A program made the translations under genes and the position numbers. The notes beneath the pieces were generated by a model that worked only from the letters and a program-made list of their open reading frames with translations, was not told where the DNA came from and did not search any database. DNA of 64,000 nucleotides from Terriglobia bacterium (GTDB taxonomy: Bacteria; Acidobacteriota; Terriglobia; Bryobacterales; Bryobacteraceae), in NCBI GenBank assembly GCA_016650235.1, contig JAENWC010000305.1, positions 1 through 64,000 on the forward strand. The letters run 5' to 3'. Positions 33,771 through 42,480 of the stretch are shown piece by piece; position 1 is the stretch's first letter; the number at the start of each line of letters is the position of its first letter.

Positions 33771-34622
33771 CTAGGAGGCAGTCTTGGGGGCCGCGCCCAA
33801 CCACTTTACCCAGTTGGCTTGACTTCTCGCGGCCCGTTCACGCCAATAGCGGCGGAAATCATCTTCGCGGGCGGCAAGCAAATTGCGGACTGACTTCTCG
33901 GCGGACGCGTTTCCTGCAATCAGGGGCAACGTAGTGACGCAATCGTTCATCGCGCCAAGCTTATCCTGGATGCCGCCGAGCAGTGCGATCCTGGCGTCCA
34001 GTTTCTCTCCATATACAGACCCAAACAGTTCCAGCGTGTATCGGAATCGTTTGGCCTGCAGCCGGAACTGATGGAGATCCTCGTGTGTGGATCCGGCCTC
34101 TGCGGCCCGTCCGCCGGATTCAAACAGTTCCGCCGCGAGCGCGGTGAGAACCCGCGCCGCATTCGCGGCTGCATCGGAGCCACCGTCCCAAGGACCAGGA
34201 GCCGTTCGCTTGAACTGCGGAACAGTGGTCAACGCCTTGAACCGCTTCCGTCTCCGCCACTGTTTCAGCCGCTGAACGAGACGCTTCTGGCGGCGCGGCC
34301 GCTCCTTGCGCAGGTCCTCCAAAAGCGTTTGGCCGCCGGCGCCCGCCGCGGCAAGCACCTCCAGGGCAATATCGATATTCCGGGCGGCTCCACACGCATC
34401 CATCACCTTTCGCAGACGCCGGCGGATCTTTTTAGTGGAGTTCCGATCGAGGAACTGCCGGAATGTCCGCAAGCATTGCGTAAACCGCCGGATCGCGACC
34501 CGCAGATCATGGATCGCCTCGGGGTCTTCCGGTGTTCGCATGGCCCGGCGCAGTTCCGAATGAAGCTTCTTCCCACGCGACGCGGTTTGTTCGGCGGCGA
34601 ACTTCGTGAAGCGCTGGTTCAT
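33771..34622 (-). CDS. CHAD domain protein
   Basis: A 283-residue, strongly basic helical protein. The conserved histidines of CHAD are visible in [20 protein letters not shown] (about residue 38) and [20 protein letters not shown] (about 180). CHAD domains bind inorganic polyphosphate through their basic surface. Its start overlaps the stop of the exopolyphosphatase gene by 4 bp, so the two are translated together. This pairing is well known and supports a role in polyphosphate handling. Confidence 0.92.
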   Translation of the reverse strand: MNQRFTKFAAEQTASRGKKLHSELRRAMRTPEDPEAIHDLRVAIRRFTQCLRTFRQFLDRNSTKKIRRRLRKVMDACGAARNIDIALEVLAAAGAGGQTLLEDLRKERPRRQKRLVQRLKQWRRRKRFKALTTVPQFKRTAPGPWDGGSDAAANAARVLTALAAELFESGGRAAEAGSTHEDLHQFRLQAKRFRYTLELFGSVYGEKLDARIALLGGIQDKLGAMNDCVTTLPLIAGNASAEKSVRNLLAAREDDFRRYWRERAARSQANWVKWLGAAPKTAS

Positions 34623-36148
34623 CGCTTCACCTTCACGATGAGCGGAAGTCCGTATACCTCTTGAAAGTTACCGGAGACCTGTTGCGCGTGCCACTGCTCA
34701 ATGTCGATATCGTGTCCGGAATACAGGCGTATTTCCACAGACTCGTCGCCGGAGATGCATTCCAGACGCTCCACGCGCTGCTCCTGGCTCTGGTCCAGGG
34801 CAACGGCAAGACGAAGCAACGGAGTGAGCTGAACGATCGCCCGGCGGTCTTGCGCTCCCAACTCCTGAAGGCCCTCATGGGAAACCTGTGGCATGGATTT
34901 GCGATGATAGCGGCACAGATTGGCGACAATCTTCCTCTCGTTATTGTCAAAGCCAGCCAGATCCGAATTGGCCACCAGATACATCGAATGGCGGTGATGC
35001 CGCGTTTCATTCACAAAATGCCCAATGTTGTGCAAATAGGCGGCCGCTTCCAGAAGCCGTCCGCGTTCCGGCGGAAGTCGGTGCAAGGGGTGTAGTCCTT
35101 CAAACAGAGCGGCGGCCAACTCCGCCACCTTACGCGCATGTGGCGCCGTGACGCCGTAACGCTTCCCCAAGGCCCGGACCATCCTACGTTGATCCAAATC
35201 GAGCCGGACTTGTTCCATGCCCACCTTGCGGTGTACCAGATCCGCGATAATCCCTTCCCGGACTCCGGCCGCCGAGTAATACATCCTCGGAACCCGCAAT
35301 TGTTCCATGATCTCCGAGAGAACATGCACGCCCGCCACGACAATCTCCGCGCGGCGGGGACCAATCCCGGTGTGCCTGGACCGGCCCGCAAGGTTCCGGG
35401 CACAGAGTTCCTTGAAGAGCTTGCGGACCTGAGGCGCTGTCGCACTTTGCCGGTCCGCAAGGTCGCGGTGGGACCGGCGGACTCTGTTGACCGCGCAGAC
35501 CACCGCGGACGCTGTCGCCGAAGTGGCGATCATCCGGTCGATCTTCAACTGTCCGAATCGGGCCACCGGGCCCAACAGGCGCTTCTGAACGTAGCGCTGC
35601 ATTCGCGCGAGCTCCTTGGGGTCGGGTGGATCGCTCTTGAGAAATAACTCCGTCAGGCGGACGGCCCCAAGGGGTTTGGAAAAGGCCTCCGTCAGGTGCC
35701 CGTGTTCTCCCATGATCAACTCGGCGCTCCCCCCGCCGATATCGACGATCAGCACGCGATGCTGAGGGAGCGGCCAGCGCGCATGCACTCCCAGGTGCAC
35801 CAGGCGCGCTTCCTCCAGCCCTGAGACTACCTCCACGGGCGTGCCCAGAATTGCCTCCGCGCGCTCGAGAAATTCGGCTTGGTTCGACGCATCCCGCAGG
35901 GCCGATGTGCCTACGGCCCGGACCGCAAGCACATCCAGGCTCCGGTATTGTTCGGCCATCCGGCTCATGACCTGACAGGCCAGATTCATCGCGTCCGTGC
36001 TCAAACGGCCTTCGCGAAATACTCCGGTTCCAAGCCGCACTACTTGACGGTCCGAGGCCAGCTCCGATATCGCGCCGCCGGAGGAGGCTTCCGCCGCCAG
36101 CATGCGAATCGAGTTGCTGCCAATGTCAATGGCTGCGTAGCGCGACAT
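34619..36148 (-). CDS. ppx: Exopolyphosphatase / guanosine pentaphosphate phosphohydrolase
   Basis: A 509-residue Ppx/GppA protein. The ASKHA ATPase motifs are AAIDIGSNSIRMLAAEA (residues 5-21) and VLIVDIGGGSAELIMGEHG near 130. The C-terminal HD-like domain shows YLHNIGHFVNETRHHRHSMY. The enzyme removes terminal phosphate from polyphosphate or pppGpp. It is followed in the same transcript by the CHAD protein. The opposite-strand neighbours are two kinase-like genes across 67 bp. Whether this copy prefers polyphosphate or pppGpp cannot be told. Confidence 0.92.
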   Translation of the reverse strand: MSRYAAIDIGSNSIRMLAAEASSGGAISELASDRQVVRLGTGVFREGRLSTDAMNLACQVMSRMAEQYRSLDVLAVRAVGTSALRDASNQAEFLERAEAILGTPVEVVSGLEEARLVHLGVHARWPLPQHRVLIVDIGGGSAELIMGEHGHLTEAFSKPLGAVRLTELFLKSDPPDPKELARMQRYVQKRLLGPVARFGQLKIDRMIATSATASAVVCAVNRVRRSHRDLADRQSATAPQVRKLFKELCARNLAGRSRHTGIGPRRAEIVVAGVHVLSEIMEQLRVPRMYYSAAGVREGIIADLVHRKVGMEQVRLDLDQRRMVRALGKRYGVTAPHARKVAELAAALFEGLHPLHRLPPERGRLLEAAAYLHNIGHFVNETRHHRHSMYLVANSDLAGFDNNERKIVANLCRYHRKSMPQVSHEGLQELGAQDRRAIVQLTPLLRLAVALDQSQEQRVERLECISGDESVEIRLYSGHDIDIEQWHAQQVSGNFQEVYGLPLIVKVKR

Positions 36149-36215
36149 GCCCTGCCATTTGCCTGTAATGAAGTTGTAACACGGCTGATATACTCACTTG
36201 CTATGATACTGAAGC

Positions 36216-36929
36216 ATGTCCGTCTTTGTGCCCAATCGTGGTCCCGGCCGCTTAATTGTTGTAGAGGGAATCGACGGCTCCGGCAAATCCACCCAGATAT
36301 CTCTACTCTCCCAGTGGCTGCGCGCGCGCGGGTACGCCGTGGCGTTCAGTGAATGGAACTCTTCTCCCATGGTCTGCGAAACGACGCGAAGAGGCAAGAA
36401 GAAAGAGATGTTCACGCCCACCACGTTCAGCTTGATTCACGCAACCGATTTCGCGGATCGGCTGGAGCGTTACGTTGTCCCGCTGCTCAAGGCGGGCGCC
36501 GTGGTGTGCGCCGACCGGTACGCCTACACGGCATTCGCGCGCGACGTGGTGCGAGGGGTGGATCGTTCTTGGGTGCGTAATTTGTACCGGTTCGCGCTGA
36601 AGCCCCATCTGGTATTTTATTTCAAGACTCCGCTGGAGGTGGCGCTGGGACGCATCCTCGGCGGCAGACATGCTTTGAAGTACTACGAAGCTGGAATGGA
36701 CCTGGACCTGAGCCGGAACATCGAAGAGAGCTTCCGGATTTTTCAGGGCCGGATTCTGGCCGAATACGAGTCCATGATTGAAGAGATGGGCTTTCACGTA
36801 ATCGATGCCACCAAATCCATTCAGGCACAACAAAGAGAGATGCGGAGCATTGTGATTCGAGAGTTCGGCTCCAGGCGGCCGGCGGGAGTATTGGGAACGG
36901 AGGGCGGAATTGCGCGATTACGCAAATAA
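36216..36929 (+). CDS. Thymidylate kinase-like protein, first of a tandem pair
   Basis: A 237-residue P-loop nucleoside-monophosphate kinase. Walker A is VEGIDGSGKSTQISLL (about residues 16-31). The DRY-type substrate motif lies in VCADRYAYTAFARDVVRG near 105. The protein is longer than ordinary Tmk (about 210) and the lid region (PTTFSLIHATDFADRLE) is unusual. Tmk makes dTDP from dTMP, but this branch may use another substrate. It is divergent from ppx-CHAD and overlaps a second, related gene. Confidence 0.8.
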   Translation: MSVFVPNRGPGRLIVVEGIDGSGKSTQISLLSQWLRARGYAVAFSEWNSSPMVCETTRRGKKKEMFTPTTFSLIHATDFADRLERYVVPLLKAGAVVCADRYAYTAFARDVVRGVDRSWVRNLYRFALKPHLVFYFKTPLEVALGRILGGRHALKYYEAGMDLDLSRNIEESFRIFQGRILAEYESMIEEMGFHVIDATKSIQAQQREMRSIVIREFGSRRPAGVLGTEGGIARLRK

Positions 36930-37677
36930 GGAGCCGCTGTCCTACTACATGACGGAGCTTCCCGGCATCGACTATTCCAGTCTGCAAGGCCGGTTGATTG
37001 TCATCGAAGGGCCCGATGCGGTGGGGCGCAGCACGCAGATCCGCCGCCTCAAAGCGTGGCTGGAGGATATGGGTCACGCCGTGCTGGATACGGAAATGGC
37101 CCGCTCGGCGCTTGCGGGCAAAGGCATCAAAGAGGCCAAACTGGGTAACACGCTCGGGCCGATCACCATGACGCTGTACTACATGACGGACTTCGCGGAC
37201 CGGCTCGAAAACGAAATCATTCCGGCACTGCGCGCCGGTTTCGTGGTGCTGACGGATCGCTACATTTTCTCCATCATGGCGCGCGCGATTGCCCGCGGCG
37301 AGAATCGCACCTGGATCGAGCATGCCGCCGGCTTTGCCCTCGTCCCGCACGCGGTCTTCTACCTGCGCGCCGAGGTGAAGGACCTGATCTCGCGTGTAGC
37401 CGTGGGGCGGGGACAGTTCGACTATTGGGAGAGCGGCATGGACCTGCGCTTCGGACGCGACATGTTTGACAGCTTCGTGCATTACCAGGCGCGGTTGATC
37501 CGCGTGTTCGATCAACTGGCTGGGCCGTACCAGTTTGAAGTAGTCGATGCCAAGCGCCCGCCCGGTATTGTGCTGGATACCCTTAAGGCGTCCATCGAGC
37601 GCGTTTTTAAGGCGACTCCCACCGGAACCGGAAAGCGCAAGAAGCTGCGGCGAGGCGCTCTCCCGGCCCGGGGTTGA
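36910..37677 (+). CDS. Thymidylate kinase-like protein, second of a tandem pair, altered P-loop
   Basis: A 255-residue paralogue of the preceding gene. The Walker A region reads IEGPDAVGRSTQIRRL (about residues 32-47), with arginine in place of the invariant lysine; the DRY-type motif TDRYIFSIMARAIARG and the MTDFADRLENEI segment are kept. The Lys-to-Arg change usually weakens phosphate transfer, so it may be a regulatory or binding subunit. The start is uncertain: TTG at 36910 has GGAGG upstream and overlaps the first gene by 20 bp; ATG at 36949 is the alternative. Confidence 0.78.
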   Translation: MRDYANKEPLSYYMTELPGIDYSSLQGRLIVIEGPDAVGRSTQIRRLKAWLEDMGHAVLDTEMARSALAGKGIKEAKLGNTLGPITMTLYYMTDFADRLENEIIPALRAGFVVLTDRYIFSIMARAIARGENRTWIEHAAGFALVPHAVFYLRAEVKDLISRVAVGRGQFDYWESGMDLRFGRDMFDSFVHYQARLIRVFDQLAGPYQFEVVDAKRPPGIVLDTLKASIERVFKATPTGTGKRKKLRRGALPARG

Positions 37678-38302
37678 AAGCCAAGGCGATTCTGGCGCAG
37701 CCCCATCTCCCCCAATCCGCCCTGGTTCTCGCGAAGCCGCAAACAGGAACGCCCTAAGTGGGGCACTCCGTAGAAGTGCCTTCGGAGGCCAGCGGGTATT
37801 GGTCGCGATGCCGGGCGCCAAAAATATTCCGCCCCAAACATGCAGCATCCAGATGTACTACGCTCTTTCGAAGCGCCCGGCTGCCGTGGCTCAATTTGCT
37901 TTCCTCCGGTCATGGCAGGGAATCGGCGTCATCGACATTGCTCAAGGTCGTCTTTGCGGCCTTTGGAATACCGAGCTTGGCGTGAATAGACGCGGCCCGG
38001 AACTGGCAACACCTCGCTCGCGCTGACGAGCTTTCGTGCAAAGACGCAACGCGCGCAAACATCGCCTCCAAGCTCTTGACCTTGTTCACATCGACAAGAG
38101 TTTTGTCGATGTTTGCCGCCAGACTCCACCAGTATCGCTTGCAGCGGCTTTTATTTTGTTGAGCTTGGCCAACTTCTATCGTCCCCGCCCGTCACGGCGG
38201 AGCTGTGGCAGGTATAGCCGTGGACGCCGGTCCGGGGATTCTTGACTGCGACAAACCATGCGGCCACGGCACTAGTCCGGCGGAAGCCTAAACGGTGGCC
38301 CT
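37678..38302. other. Gene-poor stretch with a possible hairpin terminator
   Basis: About 625 bases without a gene that I can recognise. Near 37760-37780 a GGCACT/AGTGCC inverted repeat follows the kinase pair and could end transcription. On the minus strand 38150-37920 is open for about 75 codons with plausible composition (YWWSLAANIDKTLVDVNKV), but it has no start or family match; it may be a decayed fragment. Confidence 0.4.
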
Positions 38303-39835
38303 ATGAAACTACGTGTGTTGTTTGTGGAAGACGATCCCGCCGACATGGATTTGGCGCTGCATCATCTACGGAAGGCTGGATTGGAGATCAGCGCCCGGCG
38401 CGTGCAAAATCCGGAAGATCTGGACCGGCAACTCGAGAACCCGGATTTCGATCTTGCCTTGTGCGATTTCCGGCTGCCGGGCTGGAACGGGTTGGACGCG
38501 CTGCGCCAGTTGCGCGGCAAAGCGCCGCAACTTCCTGTGGTGATGTTGACGGGGGAAACCACCGAGGAGCCTGTGTTGCAGGGGCGGAAGCTGGGCGCGG
38601 CGGACCTGGTGCATAAGGACCGCATGCAGTTGCTTCCGGCGGCGGTGGAGAATGCGGTGCAATCGAGGCGTAGTCTGGAGGCGTCAAAAGAGGCCCTGGA
38701 GGCGAGCGAAGATCGTTTCCGGAACATTTTCGATCAAGCTCCCACAGGCATTGCCCTGGCTGGGGCAGATGGGGCGTTGCAACAGGTAAACCCGGCCTTC
38801 TGCCGGATTGTCGGTTATTCGGCGGTGGAACTGTTAAAGATGCGATGGGATCATCTGCTGGCTCCGGGGTCGGACAATCCATTCCTGACACTGAGTGCCA
38901 TAGACGAGCCGGGGCCGGCTTTGCAGGCGGACGTGCAGTTCCTGCACAGGAACGGGATGGTGGTGGATGTGCAGTGGAACCTGTGCCGGTTGCGTTACTC
39001 TCAGGGTAAACCGATCGGCCACATTGGACAGATTTCCGATATTACTCAGCGCAAACAGGCCGAAAAGAAACTTCAGCAGTACGCCATGATCCTGGACCGG
39101 AGCAACCGGGACCTGCAGGATTTCGCGTATGTGGCCTCGCACGATCTGCAGGAGCCGCTGCGGATGGTGAAGAGTTATTTGGAGTTGCTGTCGCGGCGGT
39201 ACCAGGGGAAGCTGGACCAGGAGGCGGACGAATTCATAGGATACGCAGTGGATGGGGCAAAGCGGATGCAGAACCTGATCTCCGGGCTGCTGGCCTATTC
39301 CCGCATCAACATGCCGGGCAAGGCGATGTCGCTGGTGGACTCAGAGCACTGCTTTCTGACAGCACTGGCCAATCTGGAAAGCGTCGTGCGGGATTCGGGG
39401 GCGGCCGTGACGCACCAAGGGCTGCCGGCGCTCACAGGGGATCCGATGCAGTTGACACAGTTGTTCCAGAATCTGCTGGCCAACTCGCTGAAGTTTCGAT
39501 CGGAGCAGGCGCCGCGGGTCCACGTGACGGCGGAGCGGGAGGAGGACGGGGAATGGAGATTTTGCGTTCAGGACAACGGGATTGGGATCGATGCGCAGTT
39601 TCACGAGCGGGTGTTCGGGATGTTCCAGCGGCTGAATGGTCCGGCGCGGTATGCGGGGTCCGGGATCGGGCTGGCCTTGTGCCAGCGCATTGTGGAGCGG
39701 CATGGGGGGCGGATCTGGGTCGAGTCAAAGCCAGAGCAGGGGGCGGCGTTTTGCTTCACTCTGCCCGATCATGCAGGTCCGAAGCGGCGCCAGGATCTAC
39801 CGCAAGCGGACCGAGGCGGATCTTTGACGTCTTGA
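38303..39835 (+). CDS. Hybrid sensor histidine kinase: receiver, PAS, HisKA, HATPase
   Basis: A 510-residue signalling protein without membrane helices. An N-terminal receiver domain (LFVEDDPADMD; phospho-acceptor Asp in LALCDFRLPGWNG, near residue 55; lysine in DLVHKDRM) is followed by a PAS domain (about 140-250). HisKA has the histidine in FAYVASHDLQEPLRMV near 280, and the HATPase shows NLLANSLKF, DNGIGIDAQ and GSGIGLALCQRIVERHGG. A receiver placed before the kinase suggests it is itself a target of another kinase. Its stop overlaps the start of the next gene (TTGA). Confidence 0.92.
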   Translation: MKLRVLFVEDDPADMDLALHHLRKAGLEISARRVQNPEDLDRQLENPDFDLALCDFRLPGWNGLDALRQLRGKAPQLPVVMLTGETTEEPVLQGRKLGAADLVHKDRMQLLPAAVENAVQSRRSLEASKEALEASEDRFRNIFDQAPTGIALAGADGALQQVNPAFCRIVGYSAVELLKMRWDHLLAPGSDNPFLTLSAIDEPGPALQADVQFLHRNGMVVDVQWNLCRLRYSQGKPIGHIGQISDITQRKQAEKKLQQYAMILDRSNRDLQDFAYVASHDLQEPLRMVKSYLELLSRRYQGKLDQEADEFIGYAVDGAKRMQNLISGLLAYSRINMPGKAMSLVDSEHCFLTALANLESVVRDSGAAVTHQGLPALTGDPMQLTQLFQNLLANSLKFRSEQAPRVHVTAEREEDGEWRFCVQDNGIGIDAQFHERVFGMFQRLNGPARYAGSGIGLALCQRIVERHGGRIWVESKPEQGAAFCFTLPDHAGPKRRQDLPQADRGGSLTS

Positions 39836-40269
39836 TCGTGGAAGATAATCCGGCCGATGTGCGGCTATTGCGGTTGGCGCTGCGGGAAGGGCCGGCGCGA
39901 AAGAGACTGCACGTGGCCACGGACGGGATGATGGCGCTGGAATTTCTCGCGAGGCAGGGTCCGTTTGAAGACGCGCCAGTGCCCGATTTGATTCTGTTGG
40001 ATCTGAATCTGCCGCGAAGAAACGGCTGTGAGGTGCTCGTGGAGATGCGGGGGCAGAAGGCGCTGCGAAGGATTCCGGCAGTGGTGTTTTCCAACTCAGC
40101 GGCGCCCGATGATATCGAGAGTGCCTATCAGGCTCAGGCAAACTGCTTTGTGACCAAGCCGTCGGATCTGGACGACTACTTCGCGGTTGTGCGACACATC
40201 GAAGACTTTTGGCTGACAACGGCGCATCTGCCCAACTCCCGAGCCGAATTCTTGCGATTCCCACGATAA
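39832..40269 (+). CDS. Single-domain response regulator (Rcp1-like)
   Basis: A stand-alone receiver domain of about 145 residues. It has IVEDNPADVRLLRLAL, the phospho-acceptor Asp in LILLDLNLPRRNG, the Ser/Thr in VVFSNSAAPDD and the lysine in CFVTKPSDLDDYFAVV. It matches Rcp1-type regulators that pair with phytochrome-like kinases. No ATG is available. TTG at 39832 overlaps the kinase stop as TTGA, but would start inside the first beta-strand; a non-standard start slightly upstream (ATC at 39820) is possible. It is probably the output of the preceding kinase. Confidence 0.8.
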   Translation: MIVEDNPADVRLLRLALREGPARKRLHVATDGMMALEFLARQGPFEDAPVPDLILLDLNLPRRNGCEVLVEMRGQKALRRIPAVVFSNSAAPDDIESAYQAQANCFVTKPSDLDDYFAVVRHIEDFWLTTAHLPNSRAEFLRFPR

Positions 40270-40348
40270 GGGAAGCAAAGACACTGATGCTCAATGCCAT
40301 CGAAGCCGATATTGCGACTGAGAATGAAGTTCGCGAGGCAACAAGATC

Positions 40349-41584
40349 GTGAGTAATCGATTTGAACTACAAGTGATGAAGATCCTGCTGGTGGAGGATA
40401 ACGCCGGTGACGCAAGGCTGATGCAAGAGGAATTAAGAGCGGGCCTGGACGGCCAGTTTGAATTGACCTTGGTGGAGGATTTGAAAGCAGCGCTGAAGAT
40501 GCTGTCCGTGCGGCAGCCCGAGGACGTGGGGGCAAAGCCGGTGGATGCGTCTTTTGACGCGATGCTACTCGATTTGAATCTGCCCGACAGCCAGGGCCTG
40601 GAGACATTTCAGAGTGTGCACTCGACGGCCCCTTGGCTGCCGGTGGTGGTACTGACCGGACTGGAGGACGAAGGGACTGGCCTGAGGGCGGTGCAGGAAG
40701 GCGCGCAGGATTATCTGGTCAAGGGGCAGGTGAGCGGGCCGGTTGTGGCGCGATCGTTACGCTTCGCGGTAGAGCGGAACCGGAGCCTGCAGTGGCACCG
40801 GGATAAGTCGCGGTATGTCTCCGGCGGCCGGATCATCAGCTTTCTTGGGGTGAAGGGCGGCGTAGGAACGACGACGCTGGCGCTCAACACGGCGGCGGTG
40901 CTGGCGCATGACAAACTGGTGATTGCTGTGGAATTGCGTGCTGACTATGGCAGTTTTGCGTCGCATTTCCGCAAGTTGACCGGACCGAACTTGAGCGGAC
41001 TCTACCGCATGGATGAGGCTGAGTTGTCCGAGAGCCTGCTGGAGCAGCATCTGGTCAACTCGGAACTGGGCTTCTATCTGATGTTTGGTCCGCAATCGGT
41101 GGCGGATTTCCATGAAGTTCCGGCCGGGCATGCCGGGAAGATGCTGAGCCTGATGACGAAGATGGGAGATTTTGTGATTCTGGACCTTCCGCCGTCTCCG
41201 GATGTGGCGCAGGAGGTGATTATCCGCCGTTCGAACGCGGTGGTTCTGGTGAGTGAGCGGGATGATTCTTCGTTGATGTCGGCCAAGATGACGATCGAGC
41301 GCTTGCTCCGGCTGGGGGTATCGAGCGATGCACTGAGCGTTACGGTGGTCAGCAAATCGCCTTTGGTGGACGCCTATCCTGCCGAAAAGATCGAAGCAAT
41401 GTTGAAGGTAAGGGTGCTGGGCATCGTGCCGCCGGCCCCGGATGTCTGCGCGACTTCACAAAAAGCTGGAACGCCGCTGGTGATACACCGGCCTCGCAGC
41501 GCTCCAGCCAATATGCTTACGTCCCTGGCACAGCGTACGGCGGCGATTGCAGCGGGCACATCGGCTGTCGTCGTGGCGCAATAG
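40349..41584 (+). CDS. Receiver domain fused to a CpaE/MinD-type ATPase
   Basis: A 411-residue protein. An N-terminal receiver (ILLVEDNAGDARLMQEEL; Asp in AMLLDLNLPDSQGLE; lysine in DYLVKGQVSG) is joined to a MinD/ParA-like ATPase. The ATPase has the deviant Walker A FLGVKGGVGTTTLALN near residue 165 and Walker B-like FVILDLPPSPDVAQEV near 270. The layout is that of CpaE/TadZ, which positions tight-adherence pili; no other tad genes lie here. GTG at 40349 is preferred, since GAGG lies upstream; ATG at 40376 is possible. It follows two signalling genes in the same direction. Confidence 0.85.
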   Translation: MSNRFELQVMKILLVEDNAGDARLMQEELRAGLDGQFELTLVEDLKAALKMLSVRQPEDVGAKPVDASFDAMLLDLNLPDSQGLETFQSVHSTAPWLPVVVLTGLEDEGTGLRAVQEGAQDYLVKGQVSGPVVARSLRFAVERNRSLQWHRDKSRYVSGGRIISFLGVKGGVGTTTLALNTAAVLAHDKLVIAVELRADYGSFASHFRKLTGPNLSGLYRMDEAELSESLLEQHLVNSELGFYLMFGPQSVADFHEVPAGHAGKMLSLMTKMGDFVILDLPPSPDVAQEVIIRRSNAVVLVSERDDSSLMSAKMTIERLLRLGVSSDALSVTVVSKSPLVDAYPAEKIEAMLKVRVLGIVPPAPDVCATSQKAGTPLVIHRPRSAPANMLTSLAQRTAAIAAGTSAVVVAQ

Positions 41585-41593
41585 CTCTCTGCC

Positions 41594-42442
41594 TTACTCT
41601 GCAACCACCGGGTTGCGCAATTCGCCCAGCCCTTGGACGCGCACGACAACCTCGTCGCCGGCGGCAAGCCACCGAGGCGGCTTGCGCGCAAAGCCCACTC
41701 CTGCCGGGGTGCCAGTGGAAATGATGTCGCCCGGCTCAAGCGTGAACACGCTGGACAGGTGGGCGATCAGATCCGGGATGCGGAAAATGAGGTGCGTGGT
41801 ATTTGAACTTTGCAGCACCTCTCCATTAATCGTGATGCTGATGTCGAGGGCGTGGGGATCGGGGATTTCATCGGCAGTGACAATCCAGGGCCCAATGGGG
41901 CAGAATGTGTCGAACGTCTTGCCCATCATCCACTGCGTGGTGGCCATCTGGAAATCACGCGCGCTGACATCGTTGAGGTTGGTGTAGCCGAACACGTGTT
42001 CCTGCCACCGATGGGCTGCGATATGGCGTCCGCCTTTGCCGATGATGACGGCAAACTCCGCTTCGTAGTCTGGCTGTGTGGAATTCTTCGGCAACACGAT
42101 GCTGTCGCCCGGTCCGATGATGGCGGTGGGGAATTTGCAGAAAATGGTAGGGACCTTCGGGATCTCCATCTTGGACTCGATGGCGTGGTCGCGGTAGTTC
42201 AGACCGACACAGACGATCTTGGGCGGCCTTGCGATGGGAGCCAGTAGTTTGACTGCCTTGAGTGCAATTGAGCCTTGACCGGCGGATACTATTTCCTTGG
42301 CTTTGGCAAGCGCAGGAGCGCCGGCGGTGATGAAGTCGAGCGTGCTGGAAAAACCGGCGCCCGAGAGCGGGAAGATCAGATCCTCGGAGACTACGCCTGC
42401 CTGGGCCGATCCGCCTGGTTGAGAAAAAGATACAATCTTCAT
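41594..42442 (-). CDS. Fumarylacetoacetate hydrolase family protein
   Basis: A 282-residue FAH-fold enzyme. The core motif is VCVGLNYRDHAIESKMEIPK, followed by FCKFPTAIIGPGDSIVLP, then DYEAEFAVIIGKGGRHI with metal-binding acids, GYTNLNDVSARDFQ and ISTGTPAGVGFARKPP. Relatives hydrolyse or decarboxylate 2-keto acids (for example 5-oxopent-3-ene-1,2,5-tricarboxylate, oxaloacetate, acylpyruvates) with Mg2+. The start at 42442 has a GGAGG 13 bases upstream. It is divergent from the desaturase with only 38 bp between them. Confidence 0.9.
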   Translation of the reverse strand: MKIVSFSQPGGSAQAGVVSEDLIFPLSGAGFSSTLDFITAGAPALAKAKEIVSAGQGSIALKAVKLLAPIARPPKIVCVGLNYRDHAIESKMEIPKVPTIFCKFPTAIIGPGDSIVLPKNSTQPDYEAEFAVIIGKGGRHIAAHRWQEHVFGYTNLNDVSARDFQMATTQWMMGKTFDTFCPIGPWIVTADEIPDPHALDISITINGEVLQSSNTTHLIFRIPDLIAHLSSVFTLEPGDIISTGTPAGVGFARKPPRWLAAGDEVVVRVQGLGELRNPVVAE

Positions 42443-42480
42443 GAGTTGGAAATAACCTCCAAAAGGAGTCATTGTACCGC

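Noticed and set aside
37547-38026. Plus-strand open frame continuing past the second kinase gene
   Set aside because: It is another frame of the kinase 3' end followed by intergenic sequence; no family pattern.
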